Shown here piece by piece: positions 52,201-60,373 of a DNA stretch of 64,000 nt. The notes beneath the pieces are model-generated. The model had not been told where the DNA came from, searched no databases, and saw only the letters and a program-made list of their open reading frames with translations. Location of the stretch: assembly GCA_024102975.1 (NCBI GenBank), contig JAGFJD010000364.1, forward strand, positions 21,026 through 85,025. Direction: 5' to 3'. Positions within the stretch are counted from its first letter, which is position 1; each line of letters begins with the position of its first letter. The DNA comes from Phaeodactylibacter sp. Lineage in GTDB: Bacteria > Bacteroidota > Bacteroidia > Chitinophagales > Saprospiraceae. A program made the position numbers and the translations under genes.

Positions 52201-55200
52201 AGCTGTATTTCTCCAAGATTCACAGTGGAAGTAGTTCCGTTGGCAAGACGATCATCAGCAGTTAAGCTGGGAGAAGGAGAGTAAACCCCGTAATAATCTG
52301 TGAATACTTCTCCGGCCTTTGCTTCGTCTCTGTATCCGCCACTTTTGATTATTGAAGTAGATACAACCTCACCGTCAATCCATAAATCCTCTACCGTATA
52401 ATAGAGATTATTATATGTTACCTTGGTAGCACTCACTACCTGATCATAAATGCTGGTGTCATCACCCGGGGATAGTTCCGTATATGAATAAGTTTCCGAA
52501 GTACCCTCTATTTCACTAAGCCTTTTAACCTTATATACACTATAGCTCCCACCGAACAGGCTTCTCTTTCTGGAAAATGCCTCTATTTCACTGCCATTAT
52601 AATAAGTATGCTCTATTTCATCCCTTAATGCTTCATGATATGTCTCCTGGCCTATGATTGATAACATGCTATTGCCCGAAAAAAGCTGTTGCTTCTGAGA
52701 TGCAAGGCTTGTGTATGCTGCAAGCTGCAAATTGACATAATCAATCTCAGGGTTGGTATTGGCCTGAACGGTATATGAAGCAACTCCGCCATTAAATGTT
52801 AAGGCTGAGAGGTCGATATACCCGTCACTAAGTTCAAGCTTCTCAATTTTTGTATCGGCAAGCTGGTCTGTAATCCGCACTATATCATCATTTGTTCCGT
52901 ATGTGATTACAAGATCATCACCTGATTCTGAAAAGCTGACATTTGACGATGAAATCTGGTCTAGTATTACAGTGTCATTCCCTGAAGAATCAGTAATGGT
53001 TCCCTCTATGTCATTTTCCCTGAACAGGTATTTGTCATTACCATCCCCACCATTCAGAGTATCAATGCCAACCCCGGCAACAAGAATATCATCCCCATGA
53101 TCACCTTGCAGGTTATCGTCCCCAAGGTTCCCAATAAGCAGGTCATTATCCATTCCACCTATCAGTACGTCGTCTCCCATCTCCCCATCAAGTATGTCAT
53201 CACCGAAACCACCCTGAAGCATGTCATCATCCAGTCCACCGTCGAGATAGTCATTTCCTATATCCCCAAGGAGAATATCAGCATCCGCTCCGCCATTCAG
53301 ATAGTCATCGCCATCACCACCAGCCAGCTGGTCATTGCCGAGTTCCCCGAACAGGTTATCCTTTCCTGCTCCGCCACCGATTGAATCGCTTCCTGTATTA
53401 CCCAGAACAATATCATCGCCATCACCGGCCTCAGCAACATCATTACCGGCTCCAAGCTCAATAACATCATCCATTTCCCCACCTTCAACAAGGTCGTCAC
53501 CGGTTCCGGCTAGAATTATATCCTCATCATCTCCCGCAGAAACGCTGTCATTGCCACTTCCCGCATGGATAAATTCATGGCCTGCTCCACCTATGATAAT
53601 ATCATCCCCTTCATCACCGAATATTTCATCATTCTCAATTCCACCATCAAGAATATCATTTCCTTTGCCACCGATAAGATGATCGTTACCCTTGTCAGCA
53701 AATATTGCATCATCTCCTTCCTTACCCTCTATATAGTCTGAACCTATGTCGCCACTAATCACATTATCAAGATTATTACCGATAAGGTTATCATGCCCCG
53801 GGCCGCCAATCTGATGAGTTATGCCTTCCTGAAGGATTGAAGTTGCACCATTTGGATCTGTTACAACAAGAGCATCAATCATATTTCCGTTGCCGTCATC
53901 AACCTGTTGCACCTGATAGGTTGAATTTATCAGGGTAGACAGCTCACCATACTCACCGGCGTAAAATTTCTGGCCTTTGTAGAGTCCCTGAACAACTTTA
54001 CCACCCGTCAGTGCTATAACTGCTGCGGCTACTGCTGCGGTTGCGATCGCAGCAGGGTTACCAGATGCTACAGAGGCACCAATTAGCTTTTCAGCTATCA
54101 CTGCCCCGGCAACAGTACTTCCATAAGCAATGCCCGTTTGTACGCCCAGCATTACCCATTCAGTCTGGCCATAGTCGCTTGAATCGAGTAATCCGGCAAC
54201 CAGTGTAGTTGCCGCTGCTGCCGCACCTGTAGGGTCAAGCCCATAACTGCTAAAGAACTTTTCACCATATTGTGCTGCAATTACAGAAGTGATAGTTGTA
54301 ATACCAGCCTTAGTATATTGTTCCGCATCCCAGCCTTGAGAGTTCAACGCAAAATCAATAGCCATTTTGGCCAGTGCAGTATATACAGCATCTGCATGCT
54401 TCCACGGAAGTTCGGCACCGGCATCCCAGAAAATATCTCCTAATAACGCTTTTGCTCCGGTCACATCGGTTACTTGCCCTACAACATATCCGGCTATTTG
54501 CTGTGAAGCAACATACTCTGCAAGGTCTATAAATGCCTGGTCAGTACTTAGGTTTCCGTCGATTAAATCACCTAAGTTATTAGCCAACCAGTAAGAAATA
54601 TCTATCTGAACATCTGAAGAAGGGCTTGTAAACCATTCAACTGCATCACTGATCTGCTCGTTTACAAAGGTGGCAACCGCCTCCCCGGCTGAAGTAAGAC
54701 TATTCATAATATCTGAAAGGAAGTAGTTATTACCATCCAAATTTCCTTGCACGCCATCTTTCACATACCCACCATTTGGAAGACTATCAGGGTCAAGCAG
54801 ATTAACTATGTCATTAGGATCATAGGTAATATCCATTTCATCAAAGGCTTCCTCAAGATTCATCCCATTGCCATATCCATAATAAAGCTCATCGTTGCCT
54901 CCGTCTGTTACGGTGGCTAATTTGGCTACAAAGTTTTCCAGAGGATTGTTTTGCAGTGCATCTATAGCAGATGTATTACTATCGTTGATTGTCACATTTA
55001 AATTCAGGCTGTTTAAATACTCCTCTGGACTAAGGATATTCACCGGATTGTCTGCTGTGGCATCATAGCCCTGAAATGTGATTTGGTAGTCAGCATCGTT
55101 GTCAGCAGAGAAATAAGTAAACGTGCCGTCATTTTCTGTTAAAACATATGCATTATAGCCATTTCCATAATTTACAGCTCTATCTTCTAAATACTGATTT

Positions 55201-56345
55201 TCACCTATCGCTATTAGTTCTTCAACTGTATAGCTTGTATCATCTGGTTTTTTTAGATTTTCAGCAATCTTCGAAATCACTTCAGAGTTAACTGCATATA
55301 CTTTAACTGAACCCTGCCCATAAGTAATATCAACATATGATCCGGCTGTGGAGCCACTGCTGCTTGAAATTTGTGCTATCTGTTCATCTAGTGTTACTTC
55401 TTGTTTGGTGTATAGAGATTTATCCTCAATGTTATTAGCTAGCCTATATGCTGCTTCATCAAATTCTTGGTTGTTTTCTGCTAAATTAAAAAGGTATGTA
55501 GATAATTCTTCAGCAACAGTTTCCAGATCTTGATTTATACTGTCAAGTGTGAACACTTTATCTGCAACGACATGGAAAAACTGTTCTCTAGTAATCTTGA
55601 GTTCATTATTTAAATAATCTTCACCATAATAAAGCTCTAGTGGAAGCCATTCATTAAGAATCACTAAATTTGCAGCAATACTTAAACCATAAACATCATA
55701 GCCAGTTTTACCAAATACTACTTCTACATCACCATTAAAGGTTTCAGTTCCATCTTCAAGAGAAGTTGTAAAAATAACCTTATCTGCCGCTGGGTCATTG
55801 GCGTCCAAAGATTTAGCTTCTGCACTAACTTCAAATGATGGAAAATCTAATGTCCCTCCCCAACCACTAACTGCTGCACCATCTTGAACCCCATCTACCC
55901 TATGAGCTTCTATAACTCCAAAATCGAATATCTCAGTCTTGTTTATGCCACCGTTTGAATTTTCCTCAAAAGAATAGAGTGAAAAATTAACCCCCTCTGC
56001 ATCAGCACCAATACTAACATCTTCATTAAAATATAAGCTGGCACCAATATTCCCAGTAAACTCACCTGATTGCACATCATAAGTAAAACCTCCATTAACA
56101 GCAGCTGATGGATCTTCTACTAATTTATTATGAAGGAAATTTTTGATAGCATTAACATATTCAGGTTTGATATTTGATTTTTTAGCTATTACTTCCACTA
56201 ATTTATCTATGCCGACAGATCCCTCAACATTCAATGAAATGGTTTCGATATTTAATTGTTCGCCAGTGTTGATCAAATAGCCCTGTGTATTAACCAAGCT
56301 ATTATATGTTTCATCACTGTACATTGTTTTAATTTCTTGCGTCAT
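49254..56345 (-). CDS. Giant RTX calcium-binding repeat protein, type I secretion substrate-like
   Basis: 2363 residues. The N-terminal ~700 residues are a non-repeat region of unknown fold (QGYLINTGEQLNIETISLNV near the start). About 730-790 is an Ala/Gly-rich hydrophobic stretch (SVASGNPAAIATAAVAAAVI). About 850-1100 is a first RTX block of GGxGxDxLxG nonapeptides. About 1100-1390 is a non-repeat spacer with haemolysin-related strands (ITDQLADTKIEKLELSDG). About 1390-2275 is a second, longer RTX block. The end reads DIFVFSDLTHST, IIEDFVQGEDLIDLTAF and finally LADTDFIFT, as in type I secretion substrates. Calcium would fold the repeats outside the cell. No type I exporter genes are in the window. 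The start overlaps the upstream DUF2927 gene by 17 bp. No protease or lipase active site was seen, so the activity is unknown. Confidence 0.9.
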   Translation of the reverse strand: MTQEIKTMYSDETYNSLVNTQGYLINTGEQLNIETISLNVEGSVGIDKLVEVIAKKSNIKPEYVNAIKNFLHNKLVEDPSAAVNGGFTYDVQSGEFTGNIGASLYFNEDVSIGADAEGVNFSLYSFEENSNGGINKTEIFDFGVIEAHRVDGVQDGAAVSGWGGTLDFPSFEVSAEAKSLDANDPAADKVIFTTSLEDGTETFNGDVEVVFGKTGYDVYGLSIAANLVILNEWLPLELYYGEDYLNNELKITREQFFHVVADKVFTLDSINQDLETVAEELSTYLFNLAENNQEFDEAAYRLANNIEDKSLYTKQEVTLDEQIAQISSSSGSTAGSYVDITYGQGSVKVYAVNSEVISKIAENLKKPDDTSYTVEELIAIGENQYLEDRAVNYGNGYNAYVLTENDGTFTYFSADNDADYQITFQGYDATADNPVNILSPEEYLNSLNLNVTINDSNTSAIDALQNNPLENFVAKLATVTDGGNDELYYGYGNGMNLEEAFDEMDITYDPNDIVNLLDPDSLPNGGYVKDGVQGNLDGNNYFLSDIMNSLTSAGEAVATFVNEQISDAVEWFTSPSSDVQIDISYWLANNLGDLIDGNLSTDQAFIDLAEYVASQQIAGYVVGQVTDVTGAKALLGDIFWDAGAELPWKHADAVYTALAKMAIDFALNSQGWDAEQYTKAGITTITSVIAAQYGEKFFSSYGLDPTGAAAAATTLVAGLLDSSDYGQTEWVMLGVQTGIAYGSTVAGAVIAEKLIGASVASGNPAAIATAAVAAAVIALTGGKVVQGLYKGQKFYAGEYGELSTLINSTYQVQQVDDGNGNMIDALVVTDPNGATSILQEGITHQIGGPGHDNLIGNNLDNVISGDIGSDYIEGKEGDDAIFADKGNDHLIGGKGNDILDGGIENDEIFGDEGDDIIIGGAGHEFIHAGSGNDSVSAGDDEDIILAGTGDDLVEGGEMDDVIELGAGNDVAEAGDGDDIVLGNTGSDSIGGGAGKDNLFGELGNDQLAGGDGDDYLNGGADADILLGDIGNDYLDGGLDDDMLQGGFGDDILDGEMGDDVLIGGMDNDLLIGNLGDDNLQGDHGDDILVAGVGIDTLNGGDGNDKYLFRENDIEGTITDSSGNDTVILDQISSSNVSFSESGDDLVITYGTNDDIVRITDQLADTKIEKLELSDGYIDLSALTFNGGVASYTVQANTNPEIDYVNLQLAAYTSLASQKQQLFSGNSMLSIIGQETYHEALRDEIEHTYYNGSEIEAFSRKRSLFGGSYSVYKVKRLSEIEGTSETYSYTELSPGDDTSIYDQVVSATKVTYNNLYYTVEDLWIDGEVVSTSIIKSGGYRDEAKAGEVFTDYYGVYSPSPSLTADDRLANGTTSTVNLGEIQLTYGIDKLVGTYNAETINGYDGADYIYGGNNHDTLNGGGGNDWIFGNEGNDNITGGDGDDIIHAGSKIDTVYGGDGNDAILGHTWDDFLYGENGNDWIDGGRDNDTISGGNDNDTIYGRDGNDTLNGDAGNDLIFGGTEDDTITGGDGNDYLYGEEGDDIIIMDAGDDYINGGDGTDLLYFNYNYDLDITINSLTSITSNVQDIGTDTFENIEGIKAGSGNDEITITYTTGAIVYSGAGNDTINGGIGVDYLYGESGVDTISGGDGNDVIYGYADNDTLYGNNGNDLLAGGSGSDNLYGGSGDDKLNGGSQSDIIDGGDGIDTVTYSDFSSGVTVNLTTGIGSPVNGNDTLISIENIDGSNNNDHLTGDSNDNVLKGLDGDDTLNGEAGDDYLYGDTLGADTLNGGDGDDAIYAGLHGDVIDGGNGTKDYLSYYYIASTIGVNIDIAAGTAIGINGGIQDTFTNIESFYASNGDDIITADNSGRRMYGYDGADLLTGGDGYDIIKGHGGNDTLIGKASNDDIYGYEGDDILNGGDGSDILDGGDGIDIATYEDSTSGVTVDLTDNNNNSGGEASGDTIVDVENITGSDFNDNITGDSGNNTLSGLGGSDILTGGNGSNVYYGGAGNDTLNGGDDNDYLHGGVGDDTMYGGAGTDFFYAGAGADYMDGEAGSDRIYYTFATEGVNLNLKTNVNTGGWAEGDTIISMSKVYLTYYDDTITGTDSDEYIKGYEGIDTIFGEGGNDTIDGDGGNDTIRGGSGNDILNGGDGNDILYSDGGNDILNGGDGSDALRGNYSGADILNGDAGNDSLYGGLDGDTLDGGDGYDSLTYFYTTTGVTIDMAAQTVDGVAAGGVQDTFSNIERIYASRGDDFVYGDGADTEIHGYDGDDLIDGGAGADTLYGDGGADIFVFSDLTHSTDSAQDIIEDFVQGEDLIDLTAFSFTSISDFTISNVSGDTVVDDNSSTFSFKLDGSYTLADTDFIFT

Positions 56346-57234
56346 CTAAGCCTCCATTTCTGTATTGATTAAATTTTTTTAGGGAATCTTTGTAAACCTT
56401 GGAAAATATTTTCTGAACATCATCAACATCCATTCCCCGCTTCACATCAGGGTGATATAATATCGTTAGAAGCAACCAATCTAAATCAGTGTTTTTAGTG
56501 TGCTTACTGCTATCTATAAATGCGGTAAACTTCCCCTTTTTATAATCAGTAAGCCCTAAATTCTGGACTAACTCCTCTTCAAAACAGGCATTAAGCAGTT
56601 CTTTGTCTATAGTTTCAGGAAAGAAAAAAACTGAATTTACAATTAGTGGCTGATTCACTCTGTTTAAGCGGAATACAACGCAAACAGGATGATTATCTTT
56701 ATACTGAGAGTAATAGTTATAGTAAAGCTTATGAAAAAGTTTATTACCTTTAAACAGCTGAGTTATTGCTCTATCATTTTCTTTCAAGGGATTTTTCATG
56801 TTTCTGGCAAAAAAAACAAAACTATTTGAATCTTCTTTTGGGGGATATTTTTTGTACCTTTCATTAATGCCCATTTCTAAACCAGTCAGCGCGTTAATTT
56901 TTTCTGCAATTTCTATAAATCTTGATTGATATTTCTCCCTATATTTATCTTCTAAAATTGCAATACGCGGTGAACGAATTTCCTTATCCCATTTCATAAT
57001 TCCATAATATTTAGCAGTCTTATCTTCTGAACCAAAACCAATATGTTCAAAGTGATCCCAAACACAGGCTTCTTCGTTAATGCACTCTTCAACAGTAGTT
57101 GCTTTGTAGGGAGGTTCTTGATTTTCTTCGGAACAGGAAGATAATTGAGGTAAAAGAGCTATCAGGATTAAAAGTATAATGCCCCTTGGTGCAATGTTTC
57201 TGTATAAAATTTGGGACATTTCCCTTCTGTTCAA
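56329..57234 (-). CDS. DUF2927-type lipoprotein upstream of the RTX gene
   Basis: 301 residues with a lipoprotein signal (IILLILIALLPQLSSCSEEN; Cys about residue 34). The C-terminal part has the DUF2927 pattern as I recall it: ACFEEELVQNLGLTDYKKGK, then FTAFIDSSKHTKNTDLDWLL, then LTILYHPDVKRGM. DUF2927 proteins are mostly proteobacterial and of unknown function; some resemble zinc metallopeptidases without the full motif. Its end overlaps the RTX start by 17 bp, so the two are translationally coupled and probably act together at the cell surface, for example in RTX export or retention (inference). Confidence 0.75.
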   Translation of the reverse strand: MNRREMSQILYRNIAPRGIILLILIALLPQLSSCSEENQEPPYKATTVEECINEEACVWDHFEHIGFGSEDKTAKYYGIMKWDKEIRSPRIAILEDKYREKYQSRFIEIAEKINALTGLEMGINERYKKYPPKEDSNSFVFFARNMKNPLKENDRAITQLFKGNKLFHKLYYNYYSQYKDNHPVCVVFRLNRVNQPLIVNSVFFFPETIDKELLNACFEEELVQNLGLTDYKKGKFTAFIDSSKHTKNTDLDWLLLTILYHPDVKRGMDVDDVQKIFSKVYKDSLKKFNQYRNGGLDDARN

Positions 57235-57402
57235 TTTTGCTACATGTGATAAATAAATACCACCACAGATTTTGTAGTCAATTAGTAATGTCAGAAAAGT
57301 TTACAGAAGCTATTAGAAATTCTATTCCTGCTTTCGAGCAGAGTTAGGAATAGCCTGGTCTATATGGAAAGCACTAAGGGTTAATTTTGTCATATACGGC
57401 GA

Positions 57403-57416
57403 TACTGACTTCAGTA
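57403..57416. promoter_or_regulatory. TACTGA-CT-TCAGTA palindrome
   Basis: Perfect palindrome in the 210-bp gap between the primase and DUF2927 genes, followed by a further ATACTGAAATAC half site (57427-57438). Same form as the palindromes in the duplicated blocks at 21222 and 46725. Confidence 0.6.
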
Positions 57417-57444
57417 TAAACTGCGATACTGAAATACTCATCTT

Positions 57445-58386
57445 TTAGAGGGTTGATTTACATTCATCCTTAAGCATGTCATTAACATCCTCATAAGAAA
57501 GAAACATGTCACTCTGCGAAGCCACCTTAGCTCCAAAATCCTCAATAAACTTTTCGGTATGCTCCCGCCCTGATTTGTTATTGTCAAGAAAAGTATTGAT
57601 TGCAGAATAGCCCTTCTCCTTGATGAAAGCAGAAGCCTTATTATAAGAGGACAGAGAATGCATCACAATACAATCCCCCGCCAAGCAATCTGTCTTCATC
57701 ATCGTAAGCAAAGAAAGAAAATCCGTCATCCCCTCAAAAACATCGACTACACCATTTCCAGATCGAAACCCGCGAATGATGGTAATATCCCTGGTAATAA
57801 GGGCAGATTTGAAAGGATAATCATCCTGAGCAGAGCGGATTTCATAGCCCCCTGCCCTGTTTTGCATGCCAAAAGCAAAATACTCCTTGCCGTTGACGAG
57901 GTTTCGATAGCGGATTTCCTTAAGATACTTCCTTGCCAGGAAACCTGAAATTTTCCGCTTTTCTGTGAGGTATTCCATAATAGCAGGATTTTCAATCTCC
58001 CTGGCTTCAATAAATTCAAGTTGTCGCGCTTGCGGCGCGGATTGCTGTTGAAAAGAAAAAAGCGAGTTATCCGGTTTACGGCTCGATCTTGGTGATTGGC
58101 TCCGGTACAAGGATTCCAAAAACTGCAAAGCATCGCTAACTTTGCTATGGCCCTCATGCCGCATTACAAAATCAATGACCGTCCCTCCACTATCGGCAAA
58201 GTCGTTCCATATCCACTTGCCACCCAGGTAGGAAGTATGGAAAGAAGGCTCTTTCTCCTTCCGGAAAGGAGAGCAGTACCAATATTCAGCACCGCCTTTT
58301 GTTATTTCCGTTGGCTCATAGCCCAGGCGGGACATAATATCCGGAAGAGAAAGTTTTTTGGCCTGTTCGCTGTTCATACGCTGCAA
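57445..58386 (-). CDS. Plasmid-type DNA primase (CHC2-like and Toprim domains)
   Basis: 313 residues. The N-terminal ~95 residues match the CHC2 primase zinc-finger region in layout (LPDIMSRLGYEPTEITKGGA, YWYCSPFRKEKEPSFHTS, WIWNDFADSGGTVIDFVMRH), although most zinc ligands are missing, as in related Bacteroidota mobile-element primases. The C-terminal part resembles a Toprim domain: VVDVFEGMTDFLSLLT with catalytic Glu, and AINTFLDNNKSGREHTEKFI with the D-x-D/N-x-x-G pattern. It would prime the complementary strand in replication or after transfer. The recurring motif (58044-58062) crosses the linker on the opposite strand. TACTGA half sites lie upstream (58397-58415). Confidence 0.85.
   Translation of the reverse strand: MQRMNSEQAKKLSLPDIMSRLGYEPTEITKGGAEYWYCSPFRKEKEPSFHTSYLGGKWIWNDFADSGGTVIDFVMRHEGHSKVSDALQFLESLYRSQSPRSSRKPDNSLFSFQQQSAPQARQLEFIEAREIENPAIMEYLTEKRKISGFLARKYLKEIRYRNLVNGKEYFAFGMQNRAGGYEIRSAQDDYPFKSALITRDITIIRGFRSGNGVVDVFEGMTDFLSLLTMMKTDCLAGDCIVMHSLSSYNKASAFIKEKGYSAINTFLDNNKSGREHTEKFIEDFGAKVASQSDMFLSYEDVNDMLKDECKSTL
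58044..58062 (+). repeat. Recurring directional motif, copy 6
   Basis: GCTGTTGAAAAGAAAAAAG, identical to 44587-44605, here antisense to the primase linker (FSFQQQS on the minus strand). Confidence 0.75.
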
Positions 58387-58423
58387 AATCCGTATTTACT
58401 GACATACTGAAAGCAGGCTTTCA

Positions 58424-58693
58424 TTATTTACTTTTCAGTTTCTCATACTTTTCCCTCACCGCTTCCAGGAAAAAGGTTTTCAAGTCCATCGATTCATCAA
58501 TGATGGCCTTCTTCAATTCCTTATGAAGGCTTTCAGGAGTATCCACCGTCACCCGTACAGTTTTTTCCTTCTCAGCTTTTACAGTCGCCGGTTCCAGCTG
58601 GTGAATCTTTTCTACAGCCCCCTCCAGTTGGTCAATTTCCGGTGAAGGATTATCCATCAGGTCAATTATGCTTCTTTTCTCTCTTTTTGCCAT
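58424..58693 (-). CDS. Small RHH-like partition partner of ParA
   Basis: 89 residues: a flexible charged N-terminus (KREKRSIIDLMDNPSPEIDQ) and a C-terminal TVRVTVDTPESLHKELKKAI, then MDLKTFFLEAVREKYEKL, fitting an RHH or ParG/omega-like DNA-binding domain. Its start overlaps the parA stop (TAATG). Such proteins bind repeated centromere half sites and repress the par operon; TACTGA repeats upstream of parA are the obvious candidate targets. Confidence 0.75.
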   Translation of the reverse strand: MAKREKRSIIDLMDNPSPEIDQLEGAVEKIHQLEPATVKAEKEKTVRVTVDTPESLHKELKKAIIDESMDLKTFFLEAVREKYEKLKSK

Positions 58694-59358
58694 TATGCCG
58701 CCTCCATCTTTTCAATTAACCGGGTTTCGATTTCCTGGCAAAGCTCCTCTATCTCAGCTTTGGCCTTTGGGTCTTCCCATTCCAGAGCGGTAAGGCCGTA
58801 TTTACTGCTTCTCTTATGAGCCACCCTTTCGTTTATAACACTATGGAGCGAGGTAATCCCATAACGCTCAAACAGGGAAAGGGCTTCTTTCATTTCACAG
58901 CTTTCTGCATTATGGCTGAACCGGTTGAGTGCCAGGAATGCCGGGATTTCCGGCTTGACCATCTTGGCATCTTCGTATCTTTTCAGGAACCGCTCAAAAC
59001 TTTTCAGGTCGTCGATGGAAGGGGTAATGGGTATAATGAGAAAATTGGAGAGCAAGATCATTTTGGTAGTAACCTTTTCCAGCTGAGGTACACCGTCTAA
59101 AATAATGACCCGGTAACCATTACTCTGATGAGTTTTCACATCGTTGACCAGCCCGTCAACGCTCGACATTGGAAAAACATCTATTTGGAGATCCGTTTCC
59201 CCTTCCCTCCGGGCGCGCCAGTCGCAAGTCGTCCTTTGTTCAATATCCGTATCAATGATACAGGCTTTTTCGCCTTGCTGGGCGAAGTACACGGCAATAT
59301 TTCGGGCAAGCGTGGATTTGCCCACTCCGCCCTTCAGGTTGGTAACGGCAATGATCAT
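58693..59358 (-). CDS. parA: ParA-family partition ATPase
   Basis: 221 residues with the deviant Walker A KGGVGKSTLARNIA (about 9-22), Walker A' IDTDIEQRT (about 38-46) and Walker B VIILDGVPQL (about 84-93). There is no N-terminal HTH, so it belongs to the small type Ib ParA class that relies on a separate ParG/ParB-like partner, here encoded next. It positions element copies before cell division when the element is excised and replicating. A GGAG lies 9 bases before the start. Confidence 0.92.
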   Translation of the reverse strand: MIIAVTNLKGGVGKSTLARNIAVYFAQQGEKACIIDTDIEQRTTCDWRARREGETDLQIDVFPMSSVDGLVNDVKTHQSNGYRVIILDGVPQLEKVTTKMILLSNFLIIPITPSIDDLKSFERFLKRYEDAKMVKPEIPAFLALNRFSHNAESCEMKEALSLFERYGITSLHSVINERVAHKRSSKYGLTALEWEDPKAKAEIEELCQEIETRLIEKMEAA

Positions 59359-59390
59359 GGTAATTTTCTCCGATAAGTTCAGCTAAAGTA

Positions 59391-59523
59391 TATACTGAGG
59401 TACTGATAAACTGAAATCCTTTTATCCGCTCATACTGATTGGAAAGCATTTTTAAGCATGGAATGGCTTTTGGGTTACAGGCCTGAAATAATGAGATCAG
59501 TAATTACTGAAATGCTGATCTCA
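59391..59523. promoter_or_regulatory. TACTGA half-site cluster upstream of parA (candidate centromere/operator)
   Basis: Within 133 bp: ATACTGAGG, TACTGATAA, ACTGAAATC, ATACTGATTGG, the palindrome TCAGTAATTACTGA (59497-59510) and CTGATCTCAG (59514-59523). Such clustered half sites before parA are typical of type Ib centromeres bound by RHH partners. The recurring motif occurs once in reverse (TTTGCTATTGAAAAGA on the minus strand, 59571-59586). Confidence 0.6.
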
Positions 59524-59633
59524 GTTTCAAAAGAAAAGTTAGAAAAGACAGACGAACTACTAAAATTCTTATCTTTTCAATAGCAAATTACGCGTAAGCG
59601 TAAAACTTGTGAGCGAAGCGAACGCAGTTTAGG

Positions 59634-59872
59634 CCATCCCGAAGGGATGGGGCGAAGCGAATGTAATGAGCGAAGGGTAGGTGGTTAGTCTTCTGTGTTC
59701 TTTAATAAGTTCATTTGTTCTGTGTTCGTAAGCTTGAAGCGTAGGTAAACCACTGCTTTTAAGCTATTAAAATCACTTATTTGGGATGAAAGGCCACCTT
59801 TTTGGGATTTTCGATCACTTTTTTGGGCTGCGAAAATCACCTTCTTGGGAAAAAAGATCACTTTTTTGGGGT
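59634..59872. other. Replication origin region with five iterons
   Basis: Five 16-bp direct repeats of consensus ATCACTTTTTTGGGAT start at 59772, 59793, 59814, 59836 and 59857, spaced 21, 21, 22 and 21 bp (two helical turns). A hairpin CCATCCC-GAA-GGGATGG lies at 59634-59650, with GAGCGAAGCGAA-like repeats around it. A sixth iteron is at 60584-60599, before rep. Iterons in phase plus a Rep_3 gene define a theta-type plasmid origin. The 60-bp GC-richer part around 59600-59660 might be the host-factor site; AT-rich melting sequence lies on both sides. Confidence 0.82.
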
Positions 59873-59877
59873 AGGCT

Positions 59878-60348
59878 TTACCTCTCTTTCCTGAGCTGAG
59901 CCAAAATAGCCCGTTTGTTTTCCAGCGTTCCGGAAATAGAAGGCTGGAAGTTATGCTTTCTTTCTTCCGCGTCGGCGCGCTCCAGCGCTTCGACGAGTTC
60001 CTCCAATCCATCAATACCGGCTTCTTCACAGTCATAATCGACAACCATATAATCGAGGCAAATATCAGTGTTGGGGCAATAGACGTTTTGGACAATACCG
60101 CCTTCGACTGTGATAATCACAGTGGCTTTGGTTTTCATAGCCTGCTTCTTGCCTTCTATGCGTTGCAAAACCTTTTCAGCACCTTGCCGTGTTTTGAAAT
60201 CACCGATGCATTCCACCCCATGATTTGGGATACGGCCGTAAAGTGACCAGAACTCCGCCTCGTCATCTTCTACCTGTACCACACAACCATCATAATCTTT
60301 GCAACCGTGTATTTCATAAGCATCAAATGGGGTTATCTCTTTTGTCAT
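59878..60348 (-). CDS. Hypothetical protein between the iterons and rep
   Basis: 156 residues. It may be two joined parts: an N-terminal acidic part (EITPFDAYEIHGCKDYDGCV) and a C-terminal part beginning MKTKATVIITVEGGIVQNVY, with CPNTDICLDYMVVDYDCEEA, a pattern common in small mobile-element proteins of unknown function. The start follows AAAGGAGG, and the three-hairpin leader copy D lies upstream. It ends 6 bp from the last iteron, so its transcription would run into the origin. Confidence 0.7.
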   Translation of the reverse strand: MTKEITPFDAYEIHGCKDYDGCVVQVEDDEAEFWSLYGRIPNHGVECIGDFKTRQGAEKVLQRIEGKKQAMKTKATVIITVEGGIVQNVYCPNTDICLDYMVVDYDCEEAGIDGLEELVEALERADAEERKHNFQPSISGTLENKRAILAQLRKER

Positions 60349-60373
60349 GGTAAATCCTCCTTTGTTTTGTTAA

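Noticed and set aside
49254..53800. CRISPR-like or satellite-like periodic DNA
   Set aside because: The periodicity is 27 bp (nine codons) and in frame, produced by RTX GGxGxDxLx repeats in one open reading frame.
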